Position numbers and translations under genes: made by a program. Shown piece by piece: positions 26,730 to 35,787 of a stretch of 62,300 bases of DNA. The first letter of the stretch is position 1; each line of letters starts with the position of its first letter. Location of the stretch: assembly GCA_023248635.1 (NCBI GenBank), contig JAHFED010000035.1:1-62300 (forward strand), written 5' to 3'. This DNA is from Myxococcales bacterium. Its GTDB lineage: Bacteria; Myxococcota; UBA727; VGSZ01. Below the pieces are notes generated by a model. That model had not been told where the DNA came from. It saw nothing but the letters and a program-made list of their open reading frames with translations, and searched no databases.

Positions 26730-28517
26730 ATGATACGAATCGCCATGGACGTTGCGGACCCCCGGCCCCGACGCCTCGTCGCGGGGGCCATCGGCGGCGG
26801 ATTGGGGGCCGTCGGCCTCGCCACCCATCTCGGCGCACCGCCCGACGCCGTCGTCGACGTCGCCTGTGTGCTCGGCGCCCTGGCGGGGGTGTTCGTGCGC
26901 CGGCGCTGGGCCCGTGCCCCCATCGCCATCGTCGGCGTCGGTGTCTTTCTGCTGCGGCTGGTGTGGGTGCTGCCCGTTTTGATGGTCGGTGTGGTCACCG
27001 CCGCCGCCCTGGCCCTGGGTCTCGCGCGCTTGGTGCCCGCGCCCCCGCCGGGACGTCAGCACGTCGTCGTCGCCGGTGGAGCCGCGGTGGTGGCGGGCCT
27101 CGTGTACACGGCCTTCAGCGTGCACCGACACCTGCGCTTCGGCTCGGGCTCGTGGGATTACGGCTGCTACCTGCACAACGCCTGGCTCTTTGCCCACGGC
27201 CAGGCCTTCTCGACACATGCCGTCTCGAGCGTGCTCGGCGACGCAGCCTTTTGGGGCGGCACCAACCACTTCATGCCCAGCCTGGTGTTCACCGCGCCGT
27301 TGGCCTGGGTGATGGAGGCGACGTCGTCGACGTCGCTGCTCTTGGTGGCCCAGGTGGCCGTCGTCTGTGGCGCCGTTGTGCCCCTCGCCGCCGTCGCCCG
27401 GCGCCGCGGCCTGCCGCTCTTGACGACGACGGCAGTGGCCCTGGCCTTTCTCTTTCACACCGGTGTGCAGGCGGCCCTGCTCTTTGACGTGCACGAGGTG
27501 GCGCCCGTTCCGTGCTTGATCTTTGTGATTTTATGGATTGTCGAAACGAAGCAAGCGTCGGCCCGCGCCGTCGGCGCCGTCGTCGTCCTGCTCCTGCTTC
27601 TGGGGGGCACCAAGGAGTCTGCCCTGCTCTACGCCGCTGCGCTGAGCGCGCTGCTGATGCTGCGGCCGGGGTGGCGGCTGCTCGGCGTCGTTGGCGTCGT
27701 CTTCTTCGCTGCGGCTTTCGTCGTCGTCGTTGGTGTCGTGCAGCCGGCCCTGCTCGAGCCTGAGAGCAAAGGCATGATTCACCTGGCCCGCTTCGGTGGC
27801 GGCGACGCCGGCGGCCTGCTGCAGAACGTGTTGTTGCACCCCGGACGCACCCTCGTTTCGCTCATTTCGCCGGATGTGAAATTGATGAGCATTGGCACGG
27901 CCGGCGCCGGCTTTGGCTTTCTAGCGCTGGCCTCTGGGGAAGCCCTGGTGCTTGCGCTGCCCAACCTGGCCGAGCGTTTTCTCGCCGACAAACGCGAGAT
28001 GTGGGGCCTGGGCTTTCACTATGGCCTCGTGGGCGCTGCATTTCTGTCTTGGGGGGCTCTCGACATCGTCAGCCGACTGCGTGCGCGCCTTTCCGCGGCA
28101 GTGCTGCCGCGTTTCGATGTGTTCGCAAGCGTCTTGCTTCTGGGATCGACGCTTGCCAGCAGCGCCTTTAGCCCCACGCCGCCCGACCTCGCCACCTTCG
28201 ACAAGCCTTACTACGCCAGCGCCGACGACATCGCGCGCTACCAGCGGGCCCTGGCGCTGGTCGCTGACGACACCGCCGTCATCGCCCAGAATCACTTCTT
28301 GCCCCACTTGGCCCTGCGCGAGCACATCTGGCTGCCCGAGCGGCGCTTCCTGGCTCGGGCCGACGTCGTGGTGCTGGACACCGCCGCCTCACCTTGGCCC
28401 CACGACCCGCACTCGGTGCAGCGCCTGGTGGCCGACCTGGAGCACGACCCGCGCTTCGACGTCGCTTTTCACGAGGCGACGACGTGGGTGTTCGTCAGGC
28501 GTCGATCTTCCACTTGA
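26730..28517 (+). CDS. DUF2079-type polytopic membrane protein
   Basis: A 595-residue inner-membrane protein with about ten membrane spans. The extracytoplasmic stretch GSGSWDYGCYLHNAWLFAHG, NHFMPSL, and the C-terminal soluble part FDKPYYASADDIARYQRAL and QNHFLPHLALREHIW are typical of DUF2079, a family I associate with GT-C-like membrane glycosyltransferases. No ribosome site is clear; an ATG at 26745 is an alternative start. It is divergent from, and probably functionally linked to, the GT2 gene. The last 23 bp overlap the convergent redoxin gene. Confidence 0.8.
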   Translation: MIRIAMDVADPRPRRLVAGAIGGGLGAVGLATHLGAPPDAVVDVACVLGALAGVFVRRRWARAPIAIVGVGVFLLRLVWVLPVLMVGVVTAAALALGLARLVPAPPPGRQHVVVAGGAAVVAGLVYTAFSVHRHLRFGSGSWDYGCYLHNAWLFAHGQAFSTHAVSSVLGDAAFWGGTNHFMPSLVFTAPLAWVMEATSSTSLLLVAQVAVVCGAVVPLAAVARRRGLPLLTTTAVALAFLFHTGVQAALLFDVHEVAPVPCLIFVILWIVETKQASARAVGAVVVLLLLLGGTKESALLYAAALSALLMLRPGWRLLGVVGVVFFAAAFVVVVGVVQPALLEPESKGMIHLARFGGGDAGGLLQNVLLHPGRTLVSLISPDVKLMSIGTAGAGFGFLALASGEALVLALPNLAERFLADKREMWGLGFHYGLVGAAFLSWGALDIVSRLRARLSAAVLPRFDVFASVLLLGSTLASSAFSPTPPDLATFDKPYYASADDIARYQRALALVADDTAVIAQNHFLPHLALREHIWLPERRFLARADVVVLDTAASPWPHDPHSVQRLVADLEHDPRFDVAFHEATTWVFVRRRSST

Positions 28518-29049
28518 TCGAGCAACCCAAGGAAGGGTGCTGCGCCGCCGAGATGGGCTTGCCCGTGATGAGGGCGTCGACGGCAGCGGCGAGCTCGCGG
28601 CGCTTGACGAGCTCAGGCTGCTTCCAGTTGTCGTCGAGGCGACCGCGGTAGACCAGCTGCTTGCCCCGGTCGAAGAGGAAGAAGTCCGGCGTGCAGGCGG
28701 CGTCGAAGGCTCGGGCCACGCGCTGTGAGGCGTCGACCAGGTAGGGGAAGGGGTACTTCTTCTCGACGGCGCGCTGGCGCAGCTGCTCAGGGGCATCGTC
28801 GGGGTACGCGACCCAGTCATTGGAGGCGATCAACGTCGTCGTCAGGCCCCGAGGCGCCAGCTCGAGGTGCAGCGCGATGAGGCGATCTTCGACGGCTTTG
28901 GCGTATGGACAATGGTTGCAAAAGAACACAACCAGCGCCGCCGGACCGCTGACGACGTCGTCGCGGCGGCGCTGCTCACCAAAGACGTCGGGCAAGGTGA
29001 AATCGGGGCAAGGCGTTCCAATCGCGGCGGCAGGCGTGGCCATGGGCAT
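28495..29049 (-). CDS. Thioredoxin-fold redoxin (AhpC/TSA-like)
   Basis: A 184-residue protein. The ATG at 29049 has AGAGGA 9 nt upstream. The thioredoxin fold carries FFCNHCPYAKAVEDRL, a CxxC site in the family of small redoxins with the CNHCPY signature, and the cis-Pro loop ACTPDFFLF. There is no signal peptide, so it is cytoplasmic. It probably reduces peroxides or protein disulphides; the partner is unknown. It is divergent from metH with 61 bp between starts. Confidence 0.87.
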   Translation of the reverse strand: MPMATPAAAIGTPCPDFTLPDVFGEQRRRDDVVSGPAALVVFFCNHCPYAKAVEDRLIALHLELAPRGLTTTLIASNDWVAYPDDAPEQLRQRAVEKKYPFPYLVDASQRVARAFDAACTPDFFLFDRGKQLVYRGRLDDNWKQPELVKRRELAAAVDALITGKPISAAQHPSLGCSIKWKIDA

Positions 29050-29110
29050 GGGCGGTTGTCCTCTCTCCTCGAGAAGCTAAGCGAAGGTCTCCTTTGTCGT
29101 CGAGCCAGCA

Positions 29111-32100
29111 ATGATCACCAAGCCCCGCCTGACAGCATCTGATCTGCGCGACCTCTTGGCCACGCGCATCGTGGTCTTCGACGGCGCCATGGGCACGCAG
29201 CTGCAGAACCGCAAGCTGGTCGCCGACGACTTCGGCGGCGAAGCCCTGGCCGGCTGCAACGAGCACCTGGTGCTCACCCGTCCCGACGTCATCGCCGACG
29301 TGCACCGCGCCTATTTCAAGGCCGGCGCCGACTTCGTCGAGACCGACTCCTTTGGCAGCACGCCCCTGGTGCTCGATGAATACGGCCTGGGGGCAAAGGC
29401 CCTCGAGCTCAACGAAGCCGCCGCCCGCATCGCCCGCGCCGTCTCGTTGGAATTCACCGACAAGCCCCGCTTCGTCGCCGGCAGCATGGGTCCGACGACC
29501 CGCGCTCTTTCGGTGACGGGGGGCCTCAGCTTCGACGCGCTGGTGCAGCACTACGCGGTCCAGGCCGAGGGCTTGCTTCGCGGTGGCGCCGACGTCTTGT
29601 TGCTCGAAACCAGCCTCGACACCATGAACGTAAAAGCAGGGCTCATCGGCATCGAGCAGGCCGAACAGAAACTGGGTCTTGTCATCCCTGTGATGATCTC
29701 TTGTACCATCGAGAGCACCGGCACCATGCTCGCCGGTCAAGGCGCCGAGAGCTTCCACGTCTCCGTCGAGCACGCCAGCCGACGCAAAGGCGGGCTCATG
29801 ACCGTGGGCATCAACTGCGCGACGGGCCCCGATCCCATGGCCGACCACATCCGCGCGCTCGCCGAGCTGTCGCCCTTTGGCATCTCCTGTATGCCCAATG
29901 CCGGGCTGCCAGATGAAGACGGCAAATACGGCGAAACACCCGAATCACTCGCACGCAAATTGGGGCGCTTCTGCGACAATCATTTCCTCAACGTCGTCGG
30001 CGGCTGCTGCGGCACCACCCCGGCGCACATCGAGGCCATCACCAGCATGGCCAACGCCCACAAACCGCGTGCCCCCAAAGAGCGGCTGCGGCCCATGGTG
30101 TCAGGCGTCGACTTCTTGGACCTCGAAGACGTCACCCCCATCATCGTCGGCGAACGCACCAACGTCATCGGCAGCCGGGCCTTCAAGCGCCTGGTGGTCG
30201 AGGGTAAATGGGAAGAAGCAGCCGAGATCGGTCGCAAGCAGGTGAGAAACGGCGCCCACATCGTCGACGTCTGCCTGGCCAATCCCGATCGCGACGAGAA
30301 GACCGACATCATCGCCTTCCTCGAGCAGCTCACCAAGAAGGTGAAGGCTCCCTTGATGATCGACTCCACCGACGCCGAGGTGCTCGAAGAGGCCCTCAAG
30401 CGCTGTCAGGGCAAGGCGGTGGTGAACTCCATCAATCTCGAGGATGGGCGCGAGCGCTTCGACGACGTCGTCCCCCTCTTGCACCGCTACGGCGCCGCCG
30501 TCGTCGTCGGCTGCATCGACGAAGATCCGGTGCAGGGCATGGCCGTGACGCGCGCGCGCAAGCTCGCGGTGGCCGAGCGCAGCCACGCCCTGCTCACCGG
30601 TGAATACGGCGTCTCCGAAGACGACATCATCTTTGATCCATTGGTTTTTCCCTGCGGGACCGGCGATCAACAATATATCGGCTCTGCCGCAGAAACCATT
30701 GAAGGCGTGAGAATGATCAAGCAGCGCTTTCCGCGCTGTCGCACCATCTTGGGCATCTCAAACGTGAGCTTCGGCCTGCCCGAGGCCGGACGTGAAGCAC
30801 TCAACACGGTTTTTCTGCACAAGAATTTCGAGGCCGGCCTCGACATGGCCATCGTCAACGCCGAGAAGCTCGAGCGCATCACCCACATCGACGCCACAAC
30901 CATTGGCGTGTGTGAGCGCCTGTTGCTCGCCAATGCCGGAGCCTACGACGCAGCCCTGATCGCCTTCACCGAGCACTTCCGCGGGGTCGATGTCAAAAAG
31001 AGCGCGGGGCGCGATCTCTCTCTCCCCGTCGACGAACGTCTGCAGAAGAACGTCATCGAGGGCAGCAAAGAGGGGCTGGTCGACGACCTCGAAGAGGTGC
31101 GCAAGACGACGCTGCCGCTGGACATCATCAACGGCCCCCTCATGAAGGGCATGAGCGAGGTCGGCCGCCTCTTCGGCAACAACCAGCTCATCGTCGCCGA
31201 AGTGCTGCAGTCCGCCGAGGTCATGAAGGCCGCGGTGTCCCATCTCGAAAAATTCATGAGCAAAACCGAGGGTGCGGCCAAAGCCAAGATGCTCTTGGCC
31301 ACCGTCAAAGGGGACGTTCACGACATCGGTAAAAATCTCGTCGACATCATCTTGTCCAACAATGGATTCGAGGTCGTCAACCTTGGCATCAAGGTCGCCC
31401 CCGCCGCCCTCATCGCCGCCGTGAAGCAACACGCGCCAGACTTCAAGACGCGCCAGCGTCTTGAACATCAACTCTGTATCGGGCTCTCTGGCCTCTTGGT
31501 GAAGAGCGCGCAGGAGATGGTGGCCACTGCCGAAGAGCTCAAGGCCGCCGACATCGATCTGCCCATCTTCGTCGGGGGCGCCGCCCTTACCGAGCGCTTC
31601 ACCTATGGCCGCATCAAGAAGGCCTATGAGGGAGAAGGCCGGGCCGCCGTCGTTCTCTACGCCCGCGATGCCATGACCGGCCTCGACCTCGCCAACCGGC
31701 TCTTCGACGACAGCAAGCGCCCTGAGCTGATGCTCCATCTCGAGAAAAAGCGCGCTGATGCCACTGCTGTGGTGGTGCCGTCGACGTCGAATCCTCCCCT
31801 GCCCGGCGCTCCCACCGAGCTGGTGATGGGTTGGACCCACGAGATCCACCAGCCCCCCGACACCCGACTGCACGTGCTCGACGACGTCCCCGTCGAAACG
31901 CTGTGGCCCTACATCAACCCCATGATGCTCTACGCCCGCCACCTCGGGCTCAAGGGCCGCGTCGACGATCTCGTGGCCAAGGGCGACAAGAAAGCCATCG
32001 AGCTCAAGCGCCTGGTGAAGGGCGTCGAAGACGAGGTGCTCGCCAAGAACCAATTGCGCGCCCGCTGCTTGTGGCGCTTCTTTCGCGCTGCGCGTCCTGA

Positions 32101-32659
32101 CGGCGAAGACGCCATCGCTTTCTTCGACGGCGACGTCGAGGCTGCCCGCATCGCTTTTCCGCGCCAGGCCGCCGGCGAGCGACGCTGCATCGCCGATCTC
32201 GTGCCCGCACTCTCGTCGGGCAAGCGCGATCACGTCGCCCTCTTTGTGACCTCGTGCCAGGGACGCACGGCGCCGATGCGCGCTCTCGCCGACCAACTGA
32301 AGGAAGAGGGCTCCTACGTGAAGATGCACGCGTTGCAGGCCCTCGCCATCGAGACCGCTGAGGCCCTCGCCGAGTGGGTGCACGAGAGCCTGCGCAAGAG
32401 CTGGGGCATCGGTGATGCGGCGTCGACGACGAAGCAGGATTTGTTTCAAGCCCACTACCGAGGTCGCCGCTACTCCTTTGGCTATCCCGCCTGCCCCCGC
32501 CTCGAAGATCAGGCGACGCTGTGGCAGCTGCTCGGGCCGCACAAACACATCGGCGTCGAGCTGACCGAGGGATTCATGATGGAGCCCGAAGCCAGCGTTT
32601 CGGCGCTCGTGTTCCAACACCCCCAGGCCGCGTACTTCTCCGTCGGCGGCGAAGGCTGA
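29111..32659 (+). CDS. metH: Cobalamin-dependent methionine synthase with an inserted 11-residue repeat
   Basis: A 1182-residue four-module enzyme that transfers methyl from methyl-tetrahydrofolate to homocysteine. The homocysteine domain starts at DGAMGTQLQ and holds the zinc-ligand Cys pair GGCCGTTPAH. The pterin domain (VGERTNVIGSRAFKRLV) is followed by the cobalamin domain with the lower-ligand motif DVHDIGKNLV. The C-terminal activation domain ends YFSVGGEG. Family members have one residue between PD and IGLSGL; here twelve are present (FKTRQRLEHQLC), a net gain of 11 residues or 33 nt, and the DNA is one copy of the palindromic repeat. The frame is intact, so function is probably retained. 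No cobalamin riboswitch could fit upstream. Confidence 0.95.
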   Translation: MITKPRLTASDLRDLLATRIVVFDGAMGTQLQNRKLVADDFGGEALAGCNEHLVLTRPDVIADVHRAYFKAGADFVETDSFGSTPLVLDEYGLGAKALELNEAAARIARAVSLEFTDKPRFVAGSMGPTTRALSVTGGLSFDALVQHYAVQAEGLLRGGADVLLLETSLDTMNVKAGLIGIEQAEQKLGLVIPVMISCTIESTGTMLAGQGAESFHVSVEHASRRKGGLMTVGINCATGPDPMADHIRALAELSPFGISCMPNAGLPDEDGKYGETPESLARKLGRFCDNHFLNVVGGCCGTTPAHIEAITSMANAHKPRAPKERLRPMVSGVDFLDLEDVTPIIVGERTNVIGSRAFKRLVVEGKWEEAAEIGRKQVRNGAHIVDVCLANPDRDEKTDIIAFLEQLTKKVKAPLMIDSTDAEVLEEALKRCQGKAVVNSINLEDGRERFDDVVPLLHRYGAAVVVGCIDEDPVQGMAVTRARKLAVAERSHALLTGEYGVSEDDIIFDPLVFPCGTGDQQYIGSAAETIEGVRMIKQRFPRCRTILGISNVSFGLPEAGREALNTVFLHKNFEAGLDMAIVNAEKLERITHIDATTIGVCERLLLANAGAYDAALIAFTEHFRGVDVKKSAGRDLSLPVDERLQKNVIEGSKEGLVDDLEEVRKTTLPLDIINGPLMKGMSEVGRLFGNNQLIVAEVLQSAEVMKAAVSHLEKFMSKTEGAAKAKMLLATVKGDVHDIGKNLVDIILSNNGFEVVNLGIKVAPAALIAAVKQHAPDFKTRQRLEHQLCIGLSGLLVKSAQEMVATAEELKAADIDLPIFVGGAALTERFTYGRIKKAYEGEGRAAVVLYARDAMTGLDLANRLFDDSKRPELMLHLEKKRADATAVVVPSTSNPPLPGAPTELVMGWTHEIHQPPDTRLHVLDDVPVETLWPYINPMMLYARHLGLKGRVDDLVAKGDKKAIELKRLVKGVEDEVLAKNQLRARCLWRFFRAARPDGEDAIAFFDGDVEAARIAFPRQAAGERRCIADLVPALSSGKRDHVALFVTSCQGRTAPMRALADQLKEEGSYVKMHALQALAIETAEALAEWVHESLRKSWGIGDAASTTKQDLFQAHYRGRRYSFGYPACPRLEDQATLWQLLGPHKHIGVELTEGFMMEPEASVSALVFQHPQAAYFSVGGEG
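31439..31471. repeat. Single 33-bp palindromic unit inside metH
   Basis: The 24-bp palindrome at 31442-31465 is identical to the array consensus (arms TTCAAGACGC and GCGTCTTGAA, loop GCCA), and the flanks GAC and CATCAA are also those of the array unit. It encodes DFKTRQRLEHQ in the metH frame, just before the conserved IGLSGL strand of the cobalamin-binding Rossmann fold. Confidence 0.93.
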
Positions 32660-32681
32660 GGGCTGTTAGGACTCCCTCAGC
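32655..32681 (+). terminator. Hairpin overlapping the metH stop
   Basis: Arms GCTGAGGG and CCCTCAGC enclose an 11-nt loop between metH and the next gene. It has no U-run after it, so termination is uncertain; it could be a partial terminator or a stabilising 3' structure. Confidence 0.35.
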
Positions 32682-32697
32682 ACACCAAGGGCGGCCC

Positions 32698-33186
32698 ATG
32701 AGCAACACCAACCACAGCCTCATCGACGACGTCAAACGGGCCAAGGCCGATCTCCACCAGCTCGCCGACGAGGTGAAGCTCAAGGTCCACCTCGCCCGCA
32801 AGGACGCCGCCGACTGGTGGACGGCACTCGAGCCGGCCCTCACCCGCGCCGAGCACCGTCTCGACGACGCTGTGCACAAACTCGGCGACGCCGCGGCCCA
32901 CGGACGGGTGCAAGCGCATCTGGGTCTCGCCGAGCTCAAGAGCAGCTGGCCCGGCCTCGAGAAGGCCATCTCCCACATCGTCGACGACGTCAAACAGAGC
33001 AGCGTCGCGGCCGTGGACACCGCTCGCGTCAAGGCGCACCTGGCGGCGATGGACGCTGACGCGCTCACGGAAAAAGCCGAGCACGAGTTGCACAAGATCA
33101 GCTCGGAAGTGGAGCAGGACACCGAACGCGCGGTGGCCGAGCTGCGGGCCAGCTTTGCGAAGTTGCGCCAGAAGATCGGCCGGTAG
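32698..33186 (+). CDS. Small all-helical protein of unknown function
   Basis: A 162-residue, charged, cysteine-free protein. The ATG at 32698 has AAGG 7 nt upstream. The whole length reads as amphipathic helices rich in Ala, Lys, Asp, Glu and His (LIDDVKRAKADLHQLADEVK, AVAELRASFAKLRQKIGR), suggesting coiled-coil bundles. It has no signal or membrane segment. It follows metH by 38 bp. The composition recalls stress or structural coiled-coil proteins, but no family is recognised. Confidence 0.75.
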   Translation: MSNTNHSLIDDVKRAKADLHQLADEVKLKVHLARKDAADWWTALEPALTRAEHRLDDAVHKLGDAAAHGRVQAHLGLAELKSSWPGLEKAISHIVDDVKQSSVAAVDTARVKAHLAAMDADALTEKAEHELHKISSEVEQDTERAVAELRASFAKLRQKIGR

Positions 33187-33190
33187 CCGC

Positions 33191-33286
33191 GCACGAAGCG
33201 GAGTTGGGTGGGCCCGACTCCGGCTCCGCTGGCGACCCAGGAGGAATCCCGACCACGGTGAACGAAGTCATCCGAGATTGGGGATC
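33191..33286. repeat. Composite hairpin repeat, decayed copy C
   Basis: The sequence GCGGAGTTGGGTGGG followed by a weak hairpin and then ATCCCGA...TTGGGGAT (33246-33286) matches the modules at 300-544 and 59920-60041. The middle hairpin is missing and the arms have mismatches, so this looks like an older, decaying copy. It fills the gap between the helical protein and the convergent adaptor gene. Confidence 0.6.
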
Positions 33287-34559
33287 AGGGGCTCGCGCCC
33301 GGCCGCACTTCAGGCGCGCCGCCGTCTGGAGCAATGCGCACTTCGTCGCCGTCAGCGAGGCCTTCGACGATCTCGGCGTGGGTCAATGAGGTCTGCCCGA
33401 CTTTTACGGCGACCTCGGCGCCGGAGGCCCGCACCACGCGGTAGCCGCCGGGTACTTCGCGCAACGCCGCCAAGGGCAGCAGCAACACATCCTTGGCCAA
33501 CACCGTCGAGATGTCGGCCCGCACCGTTCCGCCGGGACGCAGCTGCTCTTGGGCCTTCTCGAGCTCGAGCACGACCTTGAGCTCCTTGAGCGAGCCCTGC
33601 GGCCCGCTGCTGCCGGTGCGCTCGTTTCTGGTCGTGGCGAAGTCGTCGCGGCTGACCACTTTGGCGCTGAGCGACAGGTCGGGGAACATCGTCGGCACCA
33701 CCACGGCCGTATCTCCCACCTTGATGTTGGAAGCGTCGCGCTGGCGCACGTAGACGCTGGCCTTGAAGCGATCCAGCTCCGGAATCTCCAGCAGCTTGTC
33801 GCCGGGCCGCACCACCTTTCCCGGTGCGACCTTGGTCATCACCCAATTCAGGCGCGTGTAGGGCGCGTAGAGGATGCCGTCGGCGGGGGCCATGACCTGC
33901 ATCTGATCGAGCTGAGCGCGCATCTCGTTCAATTTGGTGCGCGCCGCAGCTACTTGGATGCGCTCGGCCTCCAACGCCGCGGTGCGCTTCTGCTCGACGA
34001 CGTCCAGCTCTTTGCCGTCGAGATCGAGCTGCAACTCGGCCCGGGCCAGCTCGACCTTGGCGCGCTCGAGATCCAGCTTGGAGATGAGGTTCACGCCTTC
34101 GATGACGTTCATCTTGGCGAGCTCGACGGCCAGGGTGGAGCGGCGAGCGGCGAGGGTGCGGTTGATGCGTTCGTCTTCGTATTCGGCGTGCACCTTGGCC
34201 TGGGACGCTTCGGCGACGAGCAGCTCGTTTTCGCGGTCGCGGATGTCGCCCTCGAGCACGCTGCGCGCGAAGGTGAGCACGCGATCGCCCTTCTTCACCA
34301 GCGTGCCATCGGGAACGACGGACTCCACCGTGACCTGCCAGATGTTGCGCAGCTCGGGGGCGAAAATCGGGTGGGCTTCGGCGGCCTCGAGCTCGCCATA
34401 GAAGCTGCTGGCAAAGACCAGGTCTCCCTTGGAGACCTGCACCGTCGCCCCGATGGGCAGGCGCGCCTCGACCGGCGCCGGGCCCGTGCGGCCGCAGGCC
34501 AGCGCCGCACCCAGAGCGACGACGAGGAGCAGACGCGTGGACGGCGATGGGTCAGCCAT
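33285..34559 (-). CDS. Membrane-fusion (adaptor) lipoprotein of a MacAB-type pump
   Basis: A 424-residue periplasmic adaptor with a lipobox at AALAC. It has the HlyD/MacA order: barrel-sandwich (KKGDRVLTFARSVLEGDIRD), a long coiled-coil hairpin (residues ~95-205), the second half of the sandwich (MAPADGILYAPYTRLNWV) and a beta-barrel region. It is the last gene of a five-gene operon and overlaps the permease by 8 bp. A second adaptor is encoded in the same operon at 35784-36971. Confidence 0.87.
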   Translation of the reverse strand: MADPSPSTRLLLVVALGAALACGRTGPAPVEARLPIGATVQVSKGDLVFASSFYGELEAAEAHPIFAPELRNIWQVTVESVVPDGTLVKKGDRVLTFARSVLEGDIRDRENELLVAEASQAKVHAEYEDERINRTLAARRSTLAVELAKMNVIEGVNLISKLDLERAKVELARAELQLDLDGKELDVVEQKRTAALEAERIQVAAARTKLNEMRAQLDQMQVMAPADGILYAPYTRLNWVMTKVAPGKVVRPGDKLLEIPELDRFKASVYVRQRDASNIKVGDTAVVVPTMFPDLSLSAKVVSRDDFATTRNERTGSSGPQGSLKELKVVLELEKAQEQLRPGGTVRADISTVLAKDVLLLPLAALREVPGGYRVVRASGAEVAVKVGQTSLTHAEIVEGLADGDEVRIAPDGGAPEVRPGASP

Positions 34560-35787
34560 GAAGCAACGCCTCTACTGGGTTGATGGCCGACGCCCGCAGC
34601 GCCGGCCACAGGCCGAAGGTGAGGCCGGTGATGACGGACAAGCCAAAGGCAATCAAGGTCGCCTCCCAGGCAAAAGCAACCTGCAAGTCGAAGGCGACGC
34701 CGACGGCGAAGGATCCCGCGTACCCAAGGACCACGCCGATGGCGCCGCCGGCGAAGCAGATGATGACCGACTCCACCAAGAACTGATCGCGGATGTCGGC
34801 GCGGCTGGCCCCGATGGCCCGACGCAGGCCGATCTCCGAGATGCGCTCCATGATGTTGGCCAACATGATGTTCATGACGCCGATGCCGCCCACCAACAGC
34901 GAGATGGCGGCGATGGAGATGAGCACCAGATTCAAGATCGCCTGCGTCGCCCTCTTCTGCTGCAAGATCTCCTCGGGGGCCACGAGCTCGAAGTCCTCGA
35001 CGCCCTTGTGGCGCGCGCGAATCACGGGGCCGACGGCGAGCTTGGCGGCGAGGGTTTGCTCGAGGCTCTCGACCTCCACCGAGAGCACATCGATCTCCTT
35101 GTAGGCGTCGACGGGAGCGATCTCTTCGATAGCGGCGTCGAAGGGCACGATGACGGCCTGGTTGTAAAGACCGGGATCGAGCGGCAGATCGCGCACCGAG
35201 GCCTTGTGCGCGAGCACGCCGACGACCTCGAAGTAGGCATAGCCGAGGCGGATGCGCCGACCGACGATCTGGGCGTCGTCGTCGCCGAAAGCGTTCTTTG
35301 CGAGATCGGCGCCGAGCACGACGACGCGTCGTCCGTAGCGATCATCGAGCTCGATCAAGGGCCGACCGGCTTTGACCTTGAGGCGGTGCAGATCGAAGAG
35401 CCCCGCCGACGCCGCCACGATCTGGGCGTTGTAGGCCGTGCTGGGCAGGTCGGTGACGCCGAGGCTCGAGATGCGGGCCCAAGCCGCGCGCCCCAGGCCC
35501 GGAAAGGTCGACCGCAGCGCGCGCAGGTCCTCGCGGCTCAGTCCGCGCGAGTCGTTGACCAGCTCGGCGATGCGCTCGTCGGCGATGGGCTTGGCCTTGA
35601 TGTGGATGACATTGCCGCCGAGGGCCTCGATGTTGGCCACGATCTCTTGTTGGGCGCCCTCGCCGATGGACATCATGCCGACGACGGAGCCGACGCCGAG
35701 CACCATGCCCAACAAGGCCAGCGACGTGCGCAGGGGGTGGGTGCGGAACTGCCCCAGACTTCGGCGCAGCTGCATTCGCAGGATCAT
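34552..35787 (-). CDS. MacB/FtsX-type ABC permease
   Basis: A 411-residue permease. It has an N-terminal membrane helix preceded by LRRSLGQFRTHPLRTSLALL, a large periplasmic domain (residues ~40-280) and three C-terminal helices with NIMLANIMERISEIGLRRA, a MacB-type coupling signature. Unlike classical MacB there is no fused ATPase; the ATPase is the separate gene at 36968-37675. With the adaptors and the TolC-like protein it should form a tripartite pump driving export from the periplasm. Substrate unknown. Confidence 0.9.
   Translation of the reverse strand: MILRMQLRRSLGQFRTHPLRTSLALLGMVLGVGSVVGMMSIGEGAQQEIVANIEALGGNVIHIKAKPIADERIAELVNDSRGLSREDLRALRSTFPGLGRAAWARISSLGVTDLPSTAYNAQIVAASAGLFDLHRLKVKAGRPLIELDDRYGRRVVVLGADLAKNAFGDDDAQIVGRRIRLGYAYFEVVGVLAHKASVRDLPLDPGLYNQAVIVPFDAAIEEIAPVDAYKEIDVLSVEVESLEQTLAAKLAVGPVIRARHKGVEDFELVAPEEILQQKRATQAILNLVLISIAAISLLVGGIGVMNIMLANIMERISEIGLRRAIGASRADIRDQFLVESVIICFAGGAIGVVLGYAGSFAVGVAFDLQVAFAWEATLIAFGLSVITGLTFGLWPALRASAINPVEALLHG

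Noticed and set aside
29050-29110. Cobalamin riboswitch upstream of metH
   Set aside because: Only 61 bp separate the divergent starts, too short for the aptamer, and no B12-box-like sequence is visible.
31442-31465. Sequencing or assembly artefact in metH
   Set aside because: The insert equals one full repeat unit with matching flanks and keeps the frame, which argues for a real insertion.
30758-32620. A 620-residue minus-strand gene inside metH
   Set aside because: It is a GC-driven antisense frame; all recognisable motifs are on the plus strand.
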